Shown: positions 1 to 7,800 of the stretch, in pieces
How positions within the stretch are numbered: position 1 is the stretch's first letter
How the letters are laid out: each line of letters starts with the position of its first letter
NCBI GenBank assembly: GCA_030525785.1
Contig: JAUNEA010000003.1
Location: 62,001-126,000, forward strand
Direction of reading: 5' to 3'
Length of the DNA: 64,000 nt
DNA from: Cardiobacteriaceae bacterium
GTDB taxonomy: Bacteria; Pseudomonadota; Gammaproteobacteria; Cardiobacteriales; Cardiobacteriaceae
Program-made: the position numbers and the translations under genes
Notes under the pieces: generated by a model
What the model was told of the DNA's origin: nothing
Seen by the model: only the letters and a program-made list of their open reading frames with translations
Databases searched by the model: none

Positions 1-227
1 ATCATCTGCGAATGGCAGTTATAGCAGCCTTCGCGGACGTAAATGTTAAAGCCTGCCAAACGCAAAGGTTCGTAAGGTTTAACAAAGGTGTTTTCGGGCT
101 TAGGACGCAACTTCTCATCGCCCAACAAAGGAACAATATGCACGATACCGCCCCAAATGACGACCAAAGTCACCAATAAACCCATTAGCCAAATGCTCTT
201 TTCAACTTTCTCATGACTTAATTTCAT
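1..227 (-). CDS. ccoO: cbb3-type cytochrome c oxidase subunit II, CcoO (partial, N-terminal 75 residues)
   Basis: Subunit II is the membrane-anchored mono-heme cytochrome c of the high-affinity cbb3 terminal oxidase; it passes electrons to CcoN. The visible 75 residues start MKLSHEKVEKS, contain one membrane segment (about residues 12-32), and end just after a heme c motif, CYNCH, followed by SQM. The gene runs off the left edge. The start lies 11 nt after the ccoN stop and is preceded by GAGGAG, so the two genes form one operon. Family assignment is secure; the rest of the operon (ccoQ, ccoP) cannot be seen. Confidence 0.93.
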   Translation of the reverse strand, partial: MKLSHEKVEKSIWLMGLLVTLVVIWGGIVHIVPLLGDEKLRPKPENTFVKPYEPLRLAGFNIYVREGCYNCHSQM

Positions 228-238
228 TGCCGTACTCC

Positions 239-1681
239 TCAAGCGATTTGCACTGAAGCGCTTTGTTGTGGCTGATTATCTTCTTTCTTACTGGCTGGGG
301 CTGCTGTGATATAAGTTTTCCAGCAGTTCCATGCCATCAAACACATACCTGCTAAGAACAACACACCGCCCAAGAAACGCACAAACCAGTAAATGTATTT
401 CTTACTCATAATTTCCATGAAGGAGTAAGTCAAAGTACCATCTGGGTAAGATTCACGCCATAACAAGCCTTCCATAATGCCTGCAACCCACATTGAAGTG
501 ATATAGAGCAAAATACCAATGGTAGCAAGCCAGAAGTGAACGAAAATCCATTTGGTTGAATACATCTCTGTTTTGCCATACAAACGTGGCAACATATGAT
601 AAATCGAACCCATAGAAATCATGGCAACCCAGCCTAATGCACCTGCGTGAACGTGACCAACTGTCCATTCTGTGTAGTGAGAAAGCGCATTGACCGTTTT
701 AATCGCCATCAACGGCCCCTCAAAGGTACTCATGCCATAGAAAGCGAGCGAAATAAACAGGAAGCGAATGATAGGGTCTGTCACCAATTTATTCCATGCA
801 CCAGAGAGAGTCATCATGCCGTTAATCATGCCTCCCCAAGAAGGAATCCACAAAATAACAGAGAACACCATACCCAAAGATTGAGTCCAGTCAGGCAAAG
901 CGGTGTAATGCAAATGGTGCGGCCCTGCCCACATATAAATGGAAATCAACGCCCAAAAGTGAACAATAGACAAACGATAAGAGAAAATAGGACGCTCTGC
1001 TTGTTTGGGAACAAAGTAATACATCATGCCCAAGAAGCCTGCTGTTAAGAAGAAGCCTACCGCATTATGCCCATACCACCATTGCGCCATCGCATCTACC
1101 GCACCTGAATACAGTGGATAAGAATGCAACAAGTCGATTGGCATAGCTAAATTGTTGAAAATATGGAGAATCGCAACAGCGATAATAAAGGCTCCATAGA
1201 ACCACAACCCCACATAAATATGCTTTTCTTTACGCTGACCAACAGTTACAAAAAAGACTATGGCGTATGCTACCCAAACAATAGTTAATAATAAGTCTAA
1301 AACCCATGGTAACTCAGCATATTCCTTGCCTTGTGAATAGCCTAAAACATAACTCAACACAGCCAAAACCAGTACAGCCTGATAGCCCCAGAAAGTGAAG
1401 GTAGCGAGTTTATCTGAGAACAAACGTACACCGCAGGTTCTTTGCAAAATGTAGTAAGAGGTTCCAATCAAAGCATTACCACCAAAGGCAAAAATTACAC
1501 CACTGGTATGAACAGGACGCAAGCGTCCGAAATGCAAATATTCAATGTTTCCAAGAAAATAGGGATTATAAAGCTGATAAGCGATGATTACCCCAACCAG
1601 CATACCAATAATTCCGAAGAAAACGGCTGCCCAAGTAAACTGCCTAACGACCTTATAGTTATAGCCTGTTTGTGCTGTCAT
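239..1681 (-). CDS. ccoN: cbb3-type cytochrome c oxidase subunit I, CcoN
   Basis: Catalytic heme-copper subunit of the cbb3 oxidase, reducing O2 to water with proton translocation in the inner membrane. The 480-residue product has about twelve membrane segments and the expected histidines: RPVHTSG near residue 58 (heme b ligand), WWYGHNAVG (CuB), AGPHHLHYT (CuB pair) and [11 protein letters not shown] (heme ligands). I chose the ATG at 1681 because GAGG stands 6 nt before it and the length fits the family; the reading frame is open upstream to a TTG at 1720. A 554-bp upstream region holds an FNR-like box and two inverted repeats, fitting oxygen control. It contains almost no copies of the iterated palindrome, only one near the 3' end. 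Confidence 0.95.
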   Translation of the reverse strand: MTAQTGYNYKVVRQFTWAAVFFGIIGMLVGVIIAYQLYNPYFLGNIEYLHFGRLRPVHTSGVIFAFGGNALIGTSYYILQRTCGVRLFSDKLATFTFWGYQAVLVLAVLSYVLGYSQGKEYAELPWVLDLLLTIVWVAYAIVFFVTVGQRKEKHIYVGLWFYGAFIIAVAILHIFNNLAMPIDLLHSYPLYSGAVDAMAQWWYGHNAVGFFLTAGFLGMMYYFVPKQAERPIFSYRLSIVHFWALISIYMWAGPHHLHYTALPDWTQSLGMVFSVILWIPSWGGMINGMMTLSGAWNKLVTDPIIRFLFISLAFYGMSTFEGPLMAIKTVNALSHYTEWTVGHVHAGALGWVAMISMGSIYHMLPRLYGKTEMYSTKWIFVHFWLATIGILLYITSMWVAGIMEGLLWRESYPDGTLTYSFMEIMSKKYIYWFVRFLGGVLFLAGMCLMAWNCWKTYITAAPASKKEDNQPQQSASVQIA

Positions 1682-1823
1682 ATAACGCCTCATATCAATA
1701 AAATTCTGCAACGTTTTCAAATCTTAAAGCTTAAGCTCCATCTTCTACTTCCGCTCCAACGCAATCTACCAAACCCTCATTTTTCAGCTCAAAGCGCTTA
1801 GCTCTTTAGCCAATAGCTTGTTA

Positions 1824-1844
1824 TTATTAGAGGTTCTCTAATAA
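1824..1844. promoter_or_regulatory. Perfect 9-bp inverted repeat upstream of ccoN
   Basis: TTATTAGAG and CTCTAATAA are separated by GTT, a perfect 9-bp inverted repeat with a 3-nt centre. It stands 143 bp before the ccoN start. It has no U-tract on either strand, so an operator or leader hairpin is more likely than a terminator. I do not recognise the regulator. Confidence 0.5.
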
Positions 1845-1941
1845 GATTTCTCGCATGAACATTTGGTATCACAATGCATATCATAGCCTAATCCATTCCC
1901 TTCAAACAACACAAAAACTCTAAATAATATAAAGACTAAAT

Positions 1942-1963
1942 TTGTTCTCTTTAATTAGAACAA
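1942..1963. promoter_or_regulatory. 7-bp inverted repeat TTGTTCT-N8-AGAACAA
   Basis: Perfect 7-bp half-sites with an 8-bp spacer, a geometry common for dimeric helix-turn-helix regulators. It lies 40 bp from the FNR-like box. Regulator unknown. Confidence 0.4.
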
Positions 1964-2002
1964 TTCCATTCCCTAATGAATACTATTGAATCTTTTTATG
2001 AA

Positions 2003-2016
2003 TTGACTTATATCAA
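2003..2016. promoter_or_regulatory. FNR/ANR-like binding site
   Basis: TTGAC-TTAT-ATCAA matches the FNR consensus TTGAT-N4-ATCAA at 9 of 10 fixed positions. FNR/ANR commonly controls cbb3 oxidase operons at low oxygen. It stands about 320 bp from the ccoN start, which would imply a long leader, and I did not find a well-spaced -10 next to it. Confidence 0.5.
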
Positions 2017-2235
2017 GACAAGCTTACCCAATCTCCAAAGCGCTTTGCCTAACACCTCATACTACCATCTCTCATAATTCTCTACTTTTATATGAATCTC
2101 TACCTCCAAATTGATTAAAAAATCACCCTTTATCTCGATTCATACCTTGTACTTATTCCTCTATCGTCAAAGCGCTTTGTGTGGTTTGCCATGTTAGAAT
2201 GCATCATTCATTTTGCCTTTAGGGAACTTATCATC

Positions 2236-2940
2236 ATGCTTATTCGCCGTTATTCTTTAAAAATTTTCACCCTTCTTGTGGCGACCTTACTCAGCCTCAG
2301 CGCCTGCCAACGCGCACCTACAGCTTATGATTTGCATGGCGCTCGAGGTGCATTAAAACCCACGGAATATTATTGGGTTGTGCGCGGTGATACCCTATTT
2401 GGCATTGCTTGGCGCTATGGCTTAGACGTGCAAGATTTGGCTCAATGGAACGGCATTATTAACCCCGATTACATTCAAGCAGGCTCACGCATTCGCCTCC
2501 TTCCTCCATCAGGCACTCAACGTATTTACTCTACTCCTCCTCAAGTCACCAGCTCTGGTCTCAATGGCTGGATTTGGCCAACTCGTGGGCGTGTTATTCG
2601 AGAGTTTGACCCCAGCAAAATCGGACATCAAGGCTTAAAAATCGCAGGCAATCGCGGGCAGCCAATTGTTGCTGCACGAGATGGTCAAGTGGTTTATGTA
2701 GGTGAAGGAATTTCAGGCTTTGGTCGCATGGTTATCATTCGCCACGAAGACCGCATCTACTCTGCTTACGGCTATCTTGCCACCATCAATGTTCGCGAAA
2801 GACAAAATGTTCGTATGGGAACCCAAATCGCCACAATGGGTATCAGCCCACAAAATATTGCTGCCTTGCATTTTGAAGTACGCCAACGTGGGCCTTCTGT
2901 CAATCCCTACAGTTTTATTGGCACGCGCCCACGCTACTAA
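2236..2940 (+). CDS. nlpD: NlpD-like lipoprotein with LysM and degenerate M23 (LytM) domain
   Basis: Envelope lipoprotein expected to activate a periplasmic amidase during cell separation. The start at 2236 follows AGGGA and gives a lipoprotein signal ending LSLSACQ (Cys about residue 24). A LysM domain follows (VVRGDTLFGIAWRYGL, about residues 48-92), then a LytM domain (about 130-228). The LytM domain lacks catalytic metal ligands: the expected HxxxD reads HQGLK, and the HxH pair reads ALHFEVR. This matches Escherichia coli NlpD, which is an activator rather than an enzyme. In E. coli nlpD precedes rpoS; here nudF follows instead. Confidence 0.85.
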   Translation: MLIRRYSLKIFTLLVATLLSLSACQRAPTAYDLHGARGALKPTEYYWVVRGDTLFGIAWRYGLDVQDLAQWNGIINPDYIQAGSRIRLLPPSGTQRIYSTPPQVTSSGLNGWIWPTRGRVIREFDPSKIGHQGLKIAGNRGQPIVAARDGQVVYVGEGISGFGRMVIIRHEDRIYSAYGYLATINVRERQNVRMGTQIATMGISPQNIAALHFEVRQRGPSVNPYSFIGTRPRY

Positions 2941-2970
2941 TTTCCAAAGCGCTTTGTTTCAGGAGTTTCT

Positions 2971-3561
2971 ATGAATCACCATTACGAGATTATCCAACGT
3001 GAAGAAGCCTATCGTGGCTTTGCTAAAATTGACCGCTTCCATGTACGTTTTGAATACTATCAAGGAGGCATGAGCCCTGTTGTGATGCGAGAATGCAATT
3101 TGGGTCGTGGCTCAGTGGCAGCTTTAGCTTATGACCCCAAAGAAGAAGTTTTCGTTTTTGTCGAACAATTTCGCATTGGTGCTTTAGTTGCAGGCGAAAA
3201 TCCTTGGCATTTGGAGATTGTGGCAGGCTTGATGGATAAAGAAGGCGAACCACCTGAAAATTGTATCGCTCGCGAGATTGAAGAAGAACTCGGAACCCCT
3301 GCTCAAAAGCTGACACTATTACATCATTATTTGGGCAGTCCAGGCGGTAGCGGTGGTCGCGTATCTATTTATCTGGCAGAGATTGATAGCACCAAAACCA
3401 AAGCCTACACAGGTTTAATTGAAGAAGGAGAAGATATTCGTGTGGTTAAAATTCCAGCTGCAGAGTTACCAAAGCGCTTTGCCTCTGGCGATTTGAATAA
3501 TGCGATGGCTATCATTGCTATTCAAGCCTACTATCTACTCAAACACCCCATACCTACCTAA
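2971..3561 (+). CDS. nudF: ADP-ribose pyrophosphatase (Nudix hydrolase), NudF-like
   Basis: Cytosolic Nudix enzyme that hydrolyses ADP-ribose and related ADP-sugars to AMP and a sugar phosphate. The 196-residue length, EQFRIGAL, and LGSPGGSGGRVSIYLAEI are typical of NudF. The Nudix box is present, with E-x7-REIEEELG intact, but its first part reads GLMDKEGE. That is one residue more than the standard G-x5-E spacing. The start follows CAGGAG. It is the second gene of the nlpD-like cluster, with a palindrome copy in the 30-bp gap before it. Confidence 0.88.
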   Translation: MNHHYEIIQREEAYRGFAKIDRFHVRFEYYQGGMSPVVMRECNLGRGSVAALAYDPKEEVFVFVEQFRIGALVAGENPWHLEIVAGLMDKEGEPPENCIAREIEEELGTPAQKLTLLHHYLGSPGGSGGRVSIYLAEIDSTKTKAYTGLIEEGEDIRVVKIPAAELPKRFASGDLNNAMAIIAIQAYYLLKHPIPT

Positions 3562-3603
3562 AATCACAACCAAGATTGACATCATACATAAAAGGAGTTC
3601 CCC

Positions 3604-4704
3604 ATGTTTCATCTTCCTCTCAAAGCGCTTTGTCGCACCTTACCTTTGTGGCTCATGTTCATGCTACCATCAGCCCATGCCGCCTATGATTGCGCTAAAC
3701 ATCAAGGCAGTATGGCATTTGCAGCACACTCAGGGCATTTAGATGTTTTGAAGAAACACAAACAACAAGGCTGCGCTTTCCGCGCCGATGAACGAGGATT
3801 TACCTTACACGATTTTGCTACTCTCTCAGGAGAAACCAAAACCCAACAGTGGCTATCCCAAAATAAAGCTGACACTAAGCCAAGCAAAGCGCTTATTCGT
3901 TTGGTGCAAGCAGGGCTAAGACAACTGGGACACGATGCTGGCCCCATTGATGGCGTTCTCAGCAGTAAAACCGAAAAAGCCATACTTGCCTACCAAAAAC
4001 AACACAAACTCAAGCAAAACAAAAATCTCAAAGGCGCATGGCTCTCCCATTTTTATCGCAACTTGATGAAAAAAGTGCAAAGCGCTTTGGTGCAACAAGG
4101 CTATAAAATCGGCAAAGTTGATGGTTTATTGGGTCGCGATACACGCAGCGCCTTAATTGCTTACCGCCAAAAGAAAAACCTTAGCCCAAAGCAATATGCT
4201 TATCTTGATGAAACCATTGTGCGCCATGTCTTAAGTGGACAAAACGCCACCACGCGTTCTCCCAAAGCAGCCACTGCCAAAGCGCTTGCCAAAAACCAAG
4301 CTCAGTCGAAAGTCCCTAAAGCCAACCAGACTGCTAAATCCTCAGCACAAAAGCCCAGCAAAGTAGTTGCACCCAAAGTGGTGCCTCAAGAGCCTGAAGA
4401 GGTGATGACTCCCGATAACGGCATTCGTTTGGTACGCGATGGTCAAATAGTCAGCCACAAGACTCCAGTACCACCTACAGAATCCCCTAAACGCCCCAAC
4501 GCCAAAAACAATGATAACCACCAAGCTATTCACGGCAATTTCCGCACTATCAGTGGCAAGTTAAACATCAGCGCCAACCGTTGCCAAATTGGTGGGCAAA
4601 GCATTGACCATGAGTGGTGCCAAAGCCACAGTGATAGAAATGGTCGCTCATGCAGCGCAGTCATTGATAGAAGTGGAAAGGTTTACAATTTGTTGTGCAA
4701 ATAA
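3604..4704 (+). CDS. Secreted protein with ankyrin-like N-terminus and two peptidoglycan-binding-like repeats
   Basis: I do not recognise this as a named gene. The 366 residues begin with a Sec signal peptide (about 1-26, ending SAHAA). Residues about 30-80 look like an ankyrin-type pair (AAHSGHLDVLKKHKQQGC). Two PG_binding_1-like repeats follow: about 98-140 (QAGLRQLGHDAGPIDGVL) and 153-205 (QSALVQQGYKIGKVDGLLG). Then comes a low-complexity Ala/Lys/Pro linker (about 215-300) and a Cys-containing C-terminal piece (three Cys within about 45 residues). A role at the cell wall is inference. The start follows AAGGAG. Confidence 0.75.
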   Translation: MFHLPLKALCRTLPLWLMFMLPSAHAAYDCAKHQGSMAFAAHSGHLDVLKKHKQQGCAFRADERGFTLHDFATLSGETKTQQWLSQNKADTKPSKALIRLVQAGLRQLGHDAGPIDGVLSSKTEKAILAYQKQHKLKQNKNLKGAWLSHFYRNLMKKVQSALVQQGYKIGKVDGLLGRDTRSALIAYRQKKNLSPKQYAYLDETIVRHVLSGQNATTRSPKAATAKALAKNQAQSKVPKANQTAKSSAQKPSKVVAPKVVPQEPEEVMTPDNGIRLVRDGQIVSHKTPVPPTESPKRPNAKNNDNHQAIHGNFRTISGKLNISANRCQIGGQSIDHEWCQSHSDRNGRSCSAVIDRSGKVYNLLCK

Positions 4705-4799
4705 AGGCAACATTTCACGCGCAAAGCGCTTTATCTTGTAGCGGCTTAACAACACAAACCAAAGTGCTTTGCGACATTACAACAAAGAAGTCTTATCGT

Positions 4800-4828
4800 T
4801 TGACAAAAAGATACAAATTTCCTACAAT
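4800..4828 (+). promoter_or_regulatory. Near-consensus sigma-70 promoter for the candidate sRNA
   Basis: TTGACA (4800-4805) and TACAAT (4823-4828) are separated by exactly 17 bp. The predicted start is about 4835, which leaves only about 98 nt before a strong intrinsic terminator. Confidence 0.8.
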
Positions 4829-4834
4829 AAACCT

Positions 4835-4932
4835 CGGATTGCTGATGAATCAACAATCCCGTAGCGTTTACCTCCTTTTCGCTATGTTCTTTGGGCTGCA
4901 CTCCTCCTCCTATCTCATGCAGCCCTTTTTTT
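4835..4932 (+). ncRNA. Candidate small regulatory RNA with two anti-Shine-Dalgarno loops
   Basis: The unit is about 98 nt, bounded by its own promoter and an intrinsic terminator. Three hairpins can be drawn. The first pairs GGATTG (4836-4841) with CAATCC (4854-4859). The second pairs TAGCG (4862-4866) with CGCTA (4880-4884) around the loop TTTACCTCCTTTT. The third is the terminator, GGGCTGCA (4893-4900) with TGCAGCCC (4918-4925), around a loop that starts CTCCTCCTCC. Both loops expose CCTCC, complementary to Shine-Dalgarno sequences. This is the design of several C-rich-loop sRNAs, such as the Neisseria sibling sRNAs. Targets and family are unknown. Confidence 0.7.
4893..4932 (+). terminator. 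Intrinsic terminator of the candidate sRNA
   Basis: An 8-bp GC-rich stem, GGGCTGCA/TGCAGCCC, with a 17-nt loop, followed by seven T residues (4926-4932). Confidence 0.85.
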
Positions 4933-5009
4933 CATCTTGAGAAAACAAAATTATCAACAAAAACAATTCATTCAAAACAATCACCTTGCCCCAATCAGAG
5001 ATTGCTCAT

Positions 5010-5039
5010 AAAAAACGCCACATAATGTGGCGTTTTTTT
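5010..5039. terminator. Bidirectional intrinsic terminator downstream of rapZ
   Basis: AACGCCACA and TGTGGCGTT pair around a short AT loop, with an A-run on the left and a T-run on the right, so it works on both strands. It sits 37 bp beyond the rapZ stop. Confidence 0.85.
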
Positions 5040-5075
5040 ATCACAACAGCATCTGAGGCTGGCTCTCTAAACGCG

Positions 5076-5942
5076 TTAATTACCGTTGTTGTTTAACAAC
5101 ACTCGAGGCTTCATATCACGATGATAAACCCTGACCCCTTCAAAGCGCTTTGATAAACACGCACCTAAATGCTCAGCAACATACACACTACGATGCTGAC
5201 CGCCTGTACAACCTACACTAATGGTTAAATAGGCTCGATGCTGGTCTGCCATAAAGAAAGGTAGCCAACGTTGCAAAAAAGCATCAGCATCTTCAATAAA
5301 TCCCATACATTCAGGATATTGCGAAAAAAATGCTTGCACAGATGTATCCAAACCACTGCACTCGCGCAAATCTGCCTGCCAATAAGGGTTAGGTAAAAAG
5401 CGAACATCAAAAACATAATCTGTGTTTTGTGGCACACCATGCTTAAAACCAAACGATTGAATAGTAATGCCAAGCGCTTTACGTGGCAGAGCAACAAAAG
5501 CATGAATCTCATCTTTAAGTTGATACAAACTGCTATCGCTGGTATCCAACATCAATGATGCCAAATCTGCCAAAGGCTCCAACAAAAGACGTTCATCATC
5601 TATGGTTTGCCAAAGCGCTTTGGTGCTTTGATTTTGGATATGTAGAGGGTGAGGTCTACGGGTTTGGGCAAAGCGGCGAGCAATGGTGGCGTTATCTGCT
5701 GTGAGGAAAATAACATCGACATGGGTAATCGCTCTCAAAGATTGAATCATCTGCGGTAAATCTTTCAAAGCACGAGGATTACGGCTATCCATCGCTACCG
5801 CCAACTGCGTTGAATCGTATTCATCTAATAATGGGCGCAAAAGTGAAGAGGGTAGATTATCTAAGCAGTAGTAACCCAAATCTTCCAAAGCATGCAAAAC
5901 GCTACTTTTACCAGCTCCTGCCAAACCTGTGACAATAATCAT
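5076..5942 (-). CDS. rapZ: RNase adapter protein RapZ
   Basis: RapZ is an RNA-binding adapter that in enterobacteria guides RNase E to the GlmZ sRNA and so tunes GlmS and glucosamine-6-phosphate supply. The 288-residue product opens MIIVTGLAGAGKSSVLHALE (Walker A) and has the family C-terminal domain with SVGCTGGQHRSVYVAEHL and YHRDMKPR. It usually lies near ptsN; here it follows rhlB with a 40-bp gap containing a palindrome copy (5957-5968). The transcript probably ends at the hairpin 5010-5039. The family is secure; presence of GlmZ in this organism is not shown here. Confidence 0.94.
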   Translation of the reverse strand: MIIVTGLAGAGKSSVLHALEDLGYYCLDNLPSSLLRPLLDEYDSTQLAVAMDSRNPRALKDLPQMIQSLRAITHVDVIFLTADNATIARRFAQTRRPHPLHIQNQSTKALWQTIDDERLLLEPLADLASLMLDTSDSSLYQLKDEIHAFVALPRKALGITIQSFGFKHGVPQNTDYVFDVRFLPNPYWQADLRECSGLDTSVQAFFSQYPECMGFIEDADAFLQRWLPFFMADQHRAYLTISVGCTGGQHRSVYVAEHLGACLSKRFEGVRVYHRDMKPRVLLNNNGN

Positions 5943-5982
5943 CTCGCCTCCTCAAGCAAAGCGCTTTGCACCCAAGCCTTCA

Positions 5983-7290
5983 TCACTTCACATTGCCAAT
6001 GTTGTCATGATGATGCGAGCGATCACGTTTGTAATGTGGACGACTACCTTCACGACCGCCCTCACGTGACTCACGTTTGCGTTCCAAAGCCTTCAAGCCC
6101 TCTTCACTCAACGGAATCACATCAGCCAACAAATCCTCTGAAAAATTATCCAAGGGAATTCGGGCGTTAAGATAATGCTCAATCTCGGGAAGACTGTAGA
6201 CATATTCCTCACAGGCAAAGCTAATTGCCTTACCTGAAGCCCCAGCTCGTGCTGTACGACCAATACGATGCACATAATCTTCTGCCATTTGAGGCAAATC
6301 ATAGTTAAAGACATGGCTTACCTCTGGAATATGCAAGCCTCGCGCCGCCACATCTGTTGCAACCAAAATATTTAACTTACCGTCTTGGAAATCACGCAAC
6401 ATTTGCTCGCGTTTTTTCTGAGGCAAATCGCCTGAAAGCGCTGCATTAGGATAGCCGTTTTCTTTCAACACCAACGCCAAACGCTCTAAATCACGCTTGG
6501 TGTTCAAGAAAATGATGCTACGCTTGGGCTTTTCTTGATTTAACAAGCCAATCAACAGTGGCGTTTTTTCGTGTCTAGCCGTGTGGTACAACACTTGCTC
6601 GATTTTGTCTGCCGTTTTTTGCCCCTCAATTTGCACCACTTTAGGAGCATTGAAATATTCATACGCCAACTCTTGTACCCGTTGCGCCATCGTTGCGGAA
6701 AATAATAAATTCAAACGCTCATGGGCTGGTGGCATTTGGCGAATCAAGTAACGAACATCATCAATAAAGCCCAAATCAAACATGCGGTCTGCTTCATCTA
6801 ATACACAAACCTCCACGTTGCGCAAACGCAAAGCACGCTGTTTGTATAAATCAATCAAACGACCTGGTGTGCCAATGACAATATCAATCGGCGCATTGGT
6901 TAAAAGATGCTTTTGATACTCCAAATGAGCGCCACCTATCGCAACCATATTGGTTAAGCCCGTATAACGCCCAATCAAATCAGCATCTTTTTTAATTTGT
7001 AATGCTAACTCTCGCGTAGGTGCAATAATCACTGCATAGGGACCTTTGGCTTTTGGGTGAACAGGATTTTTCATCAAATAGTGATACAAGGAGATTAAAA
7101 ATGCTGCTGTTTTACCAGTGCCTGTTTGTGCTAAGCCCATCACATCATGCCCCAGAAGCGTCAACGGCAAAACTTGAGCTTGAATGGGGGTTGCGTGGGT
7201 TAAATGAGCATCACAAAGCGCTTCCAAAATAGAAGCTTCAAGGTCAAAACGTTCGAAGGGAATATCGGTAGTATGTTGTAAAGATGTCAT
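5983..7290 (-). CDS. rhlB: ATP-dependent RNA helicase RhlB
   Basis: DEAD-box RNA helicase, in E. coli a degradosome component that unwinds RNA for PNPase. All core motifs are visible: AQTGTGKT (motif I), PTRELA, TPGR, DEAD within VLDEADRMFDLGF, SAT, VATDVAARGLHIP and HRIGRTARAGASG. DLGFIDDVRYLIRQMPP and the ACEEYVYSLPEIE stretch favour RhlB over RhlE. A basic tail rich in Arg, Gly and His (about residues 405-435) probably adds RNA affinity. Only one copy of the iterated palindrome lies in the gene, near its start codon. Confidence 0.92.
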   Translation of the reverse strand: MTSLQHTTDIPFERFDLEASILEALCDAHLTHATPIQAQVLPLTLLGHDVMGLAQTGTGKTAAFLISLYHYLMKNPVHPKAKGPYAVIIAPTRELALQIKKDADLIGRYTGLTNMVAIGGAHLEYQKHLLTNAPIDIVIGTPGRLIDLYKQRALRLRNVEVCVLDEADRMFDLGFIDDVRYLIRQMPPAHERLNLLFSATMAQRVQELAYEYFNAPKVVQIEGQKTADKIEQVLYHTARHEKTPLLIGLLNQEKPKRSIIFLNTKRDLERLALVLKENGYPNAALSGDLPQKKREQMLRDFQDGKLNILVATDVAARGLHIPEVSHVFNYDLPQMAEDYVHRIGRTARAGASGKAISFACEEYVYSLPEIEHYLNARIPLDNFSEDLLADVIPLSEEGLKALERKRESREGGREGSRPHYKRDRSHHHDNIGNVK

Positions 7291-7354
7291 TTAAGCCATA
7301 ATCCTATCAATCTAAAAAATAAAGCCTCAATATCCGCCAATTGGATAAGATTCG

Positions 7355-7360
7355 ATTATA
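7355..7360 (-). promoter_or_regulatory. Candidate -10 element for rhlB
   Basis: On the minus strand the sequence reads TATAAT 65 bp before the rhlB start. I found no good -35 hexamer at 16-18 bp, so this is a tentative call. Confidence 0.35.
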
Positions 7361-7569
7361 CCGTTTCAAGGGCATAAAATCTTCCCACTTACACCTTTTT
7401 CACCCTCCAAGCTTGCCACAACAAAGCGCTTTGGCAAAACCAATACTCCTACAAAAGCTAATGCGTAAATCGCCCTTTTCAACTATACTTTCAGCATTTT
7501 TCGATGAATAAGGCTGCTCTTGGTCCAACTCATCACGCCCCCGTTTTATTTAACCCTAAAGGATTGAAT

Positions 7570-7800
7570 ATGAAACCTTACCTTTATCTCACAACCCTAC
7601 TCTTCCTCGCAGCTTGCTCTGGCTTGAGTAACAAAAAAAGCCTTTATGAAGTTAAAATGATGAGCGGAGAAACACTCTACACGCCACAACAACCCAAGCT
7701 TGAAGAAGGTTTTTACCATTTTGACGATGTGAACAAACAACGCTATTTAGTAAAAGAGAATTTGGTGCTTTATATTGAAGCGGTTGAGGTGAAACGATGA
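7570..7800 (+). CDS. Small YgdI/YgdR-like lipoprotein
   Basis: A 76-residue lipoprotein with a lipobox, LFLAACSG (Cys about residue 15), after a short hydrophobic signal. The mature part (YEVKMMSGETLYT ... YHFDDVNKQRYLVKENLV) resembles the SH3-like fold of E. coli YgdI/YgdR (DUF903), whose function is unclear. I chose the ATG at 7570 because AAAGGA precedes it; an in-frame ATG at 7504 would hide the signal peptide. Its stop overlaps the metF start by 4 bp, so it heads a long co-directional run that includes metF, murJ, tamA and tamB. Confidence 0.7.
   Translation: MKPYLYLTTLLFLAACSGLSNKKSLYEVKMMSGETLYTPQQPKLEEGFYHFDDVNKQRYLVKENLVLYIEAVEVKR

Larger units (their letters stand above)
1682..2235. 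other. 554-bp intergenic region between divergent ccoN and nlpD-like genes
   Basis: No convincing gene lies here. The stretch is AT-rich and carries three copies of the iterated palindrome (about 1790, 2036, 2168), a 9-bp inverted repeat (1824-1844), a 7-bp inverted repeat (1942-1963) and an FNR-like site (2003-2016). It is likely the control region for the oxidase operon on the minus strand and for the lipoprotein gene on the plus strand. I could not place a convincing -35/-10 pair for either. Confidence 0.7.
4705..5075. other. 371-bp intergenic region holding a candidate sRNA gene and a shared terminator
   Basis: No protein gene is supported here. The region contains one palindrome copy (about 4720), a near-consensus promoter (4800-4828), a candidate small RNA (4835-4932) and a bidirectional terminator hairpin (5010-5039). 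Confidence 0.8.

Noticed and set aside
647-1048. Open frame on the plus strand inside ccoN
   Set aside because: Antisense shadow of a clearly coding, conserved gene; no ribosome site and no recognisable protein.
2110-2126. Second FNR-like site (TTGATTAAAAAATCA)
   Set aside because: The spacing between half-sites does not fit the N4 rule and the second half is imperfect.
4845-4940. A 31-codon reading frame within the candidate sRNA (starts MNQQSRS)
   Set aside because: It begins about 10 nt from the predicted transcript start, lacks a ribosome site and runs through the terminator, so I treat the transcript as non-coding.
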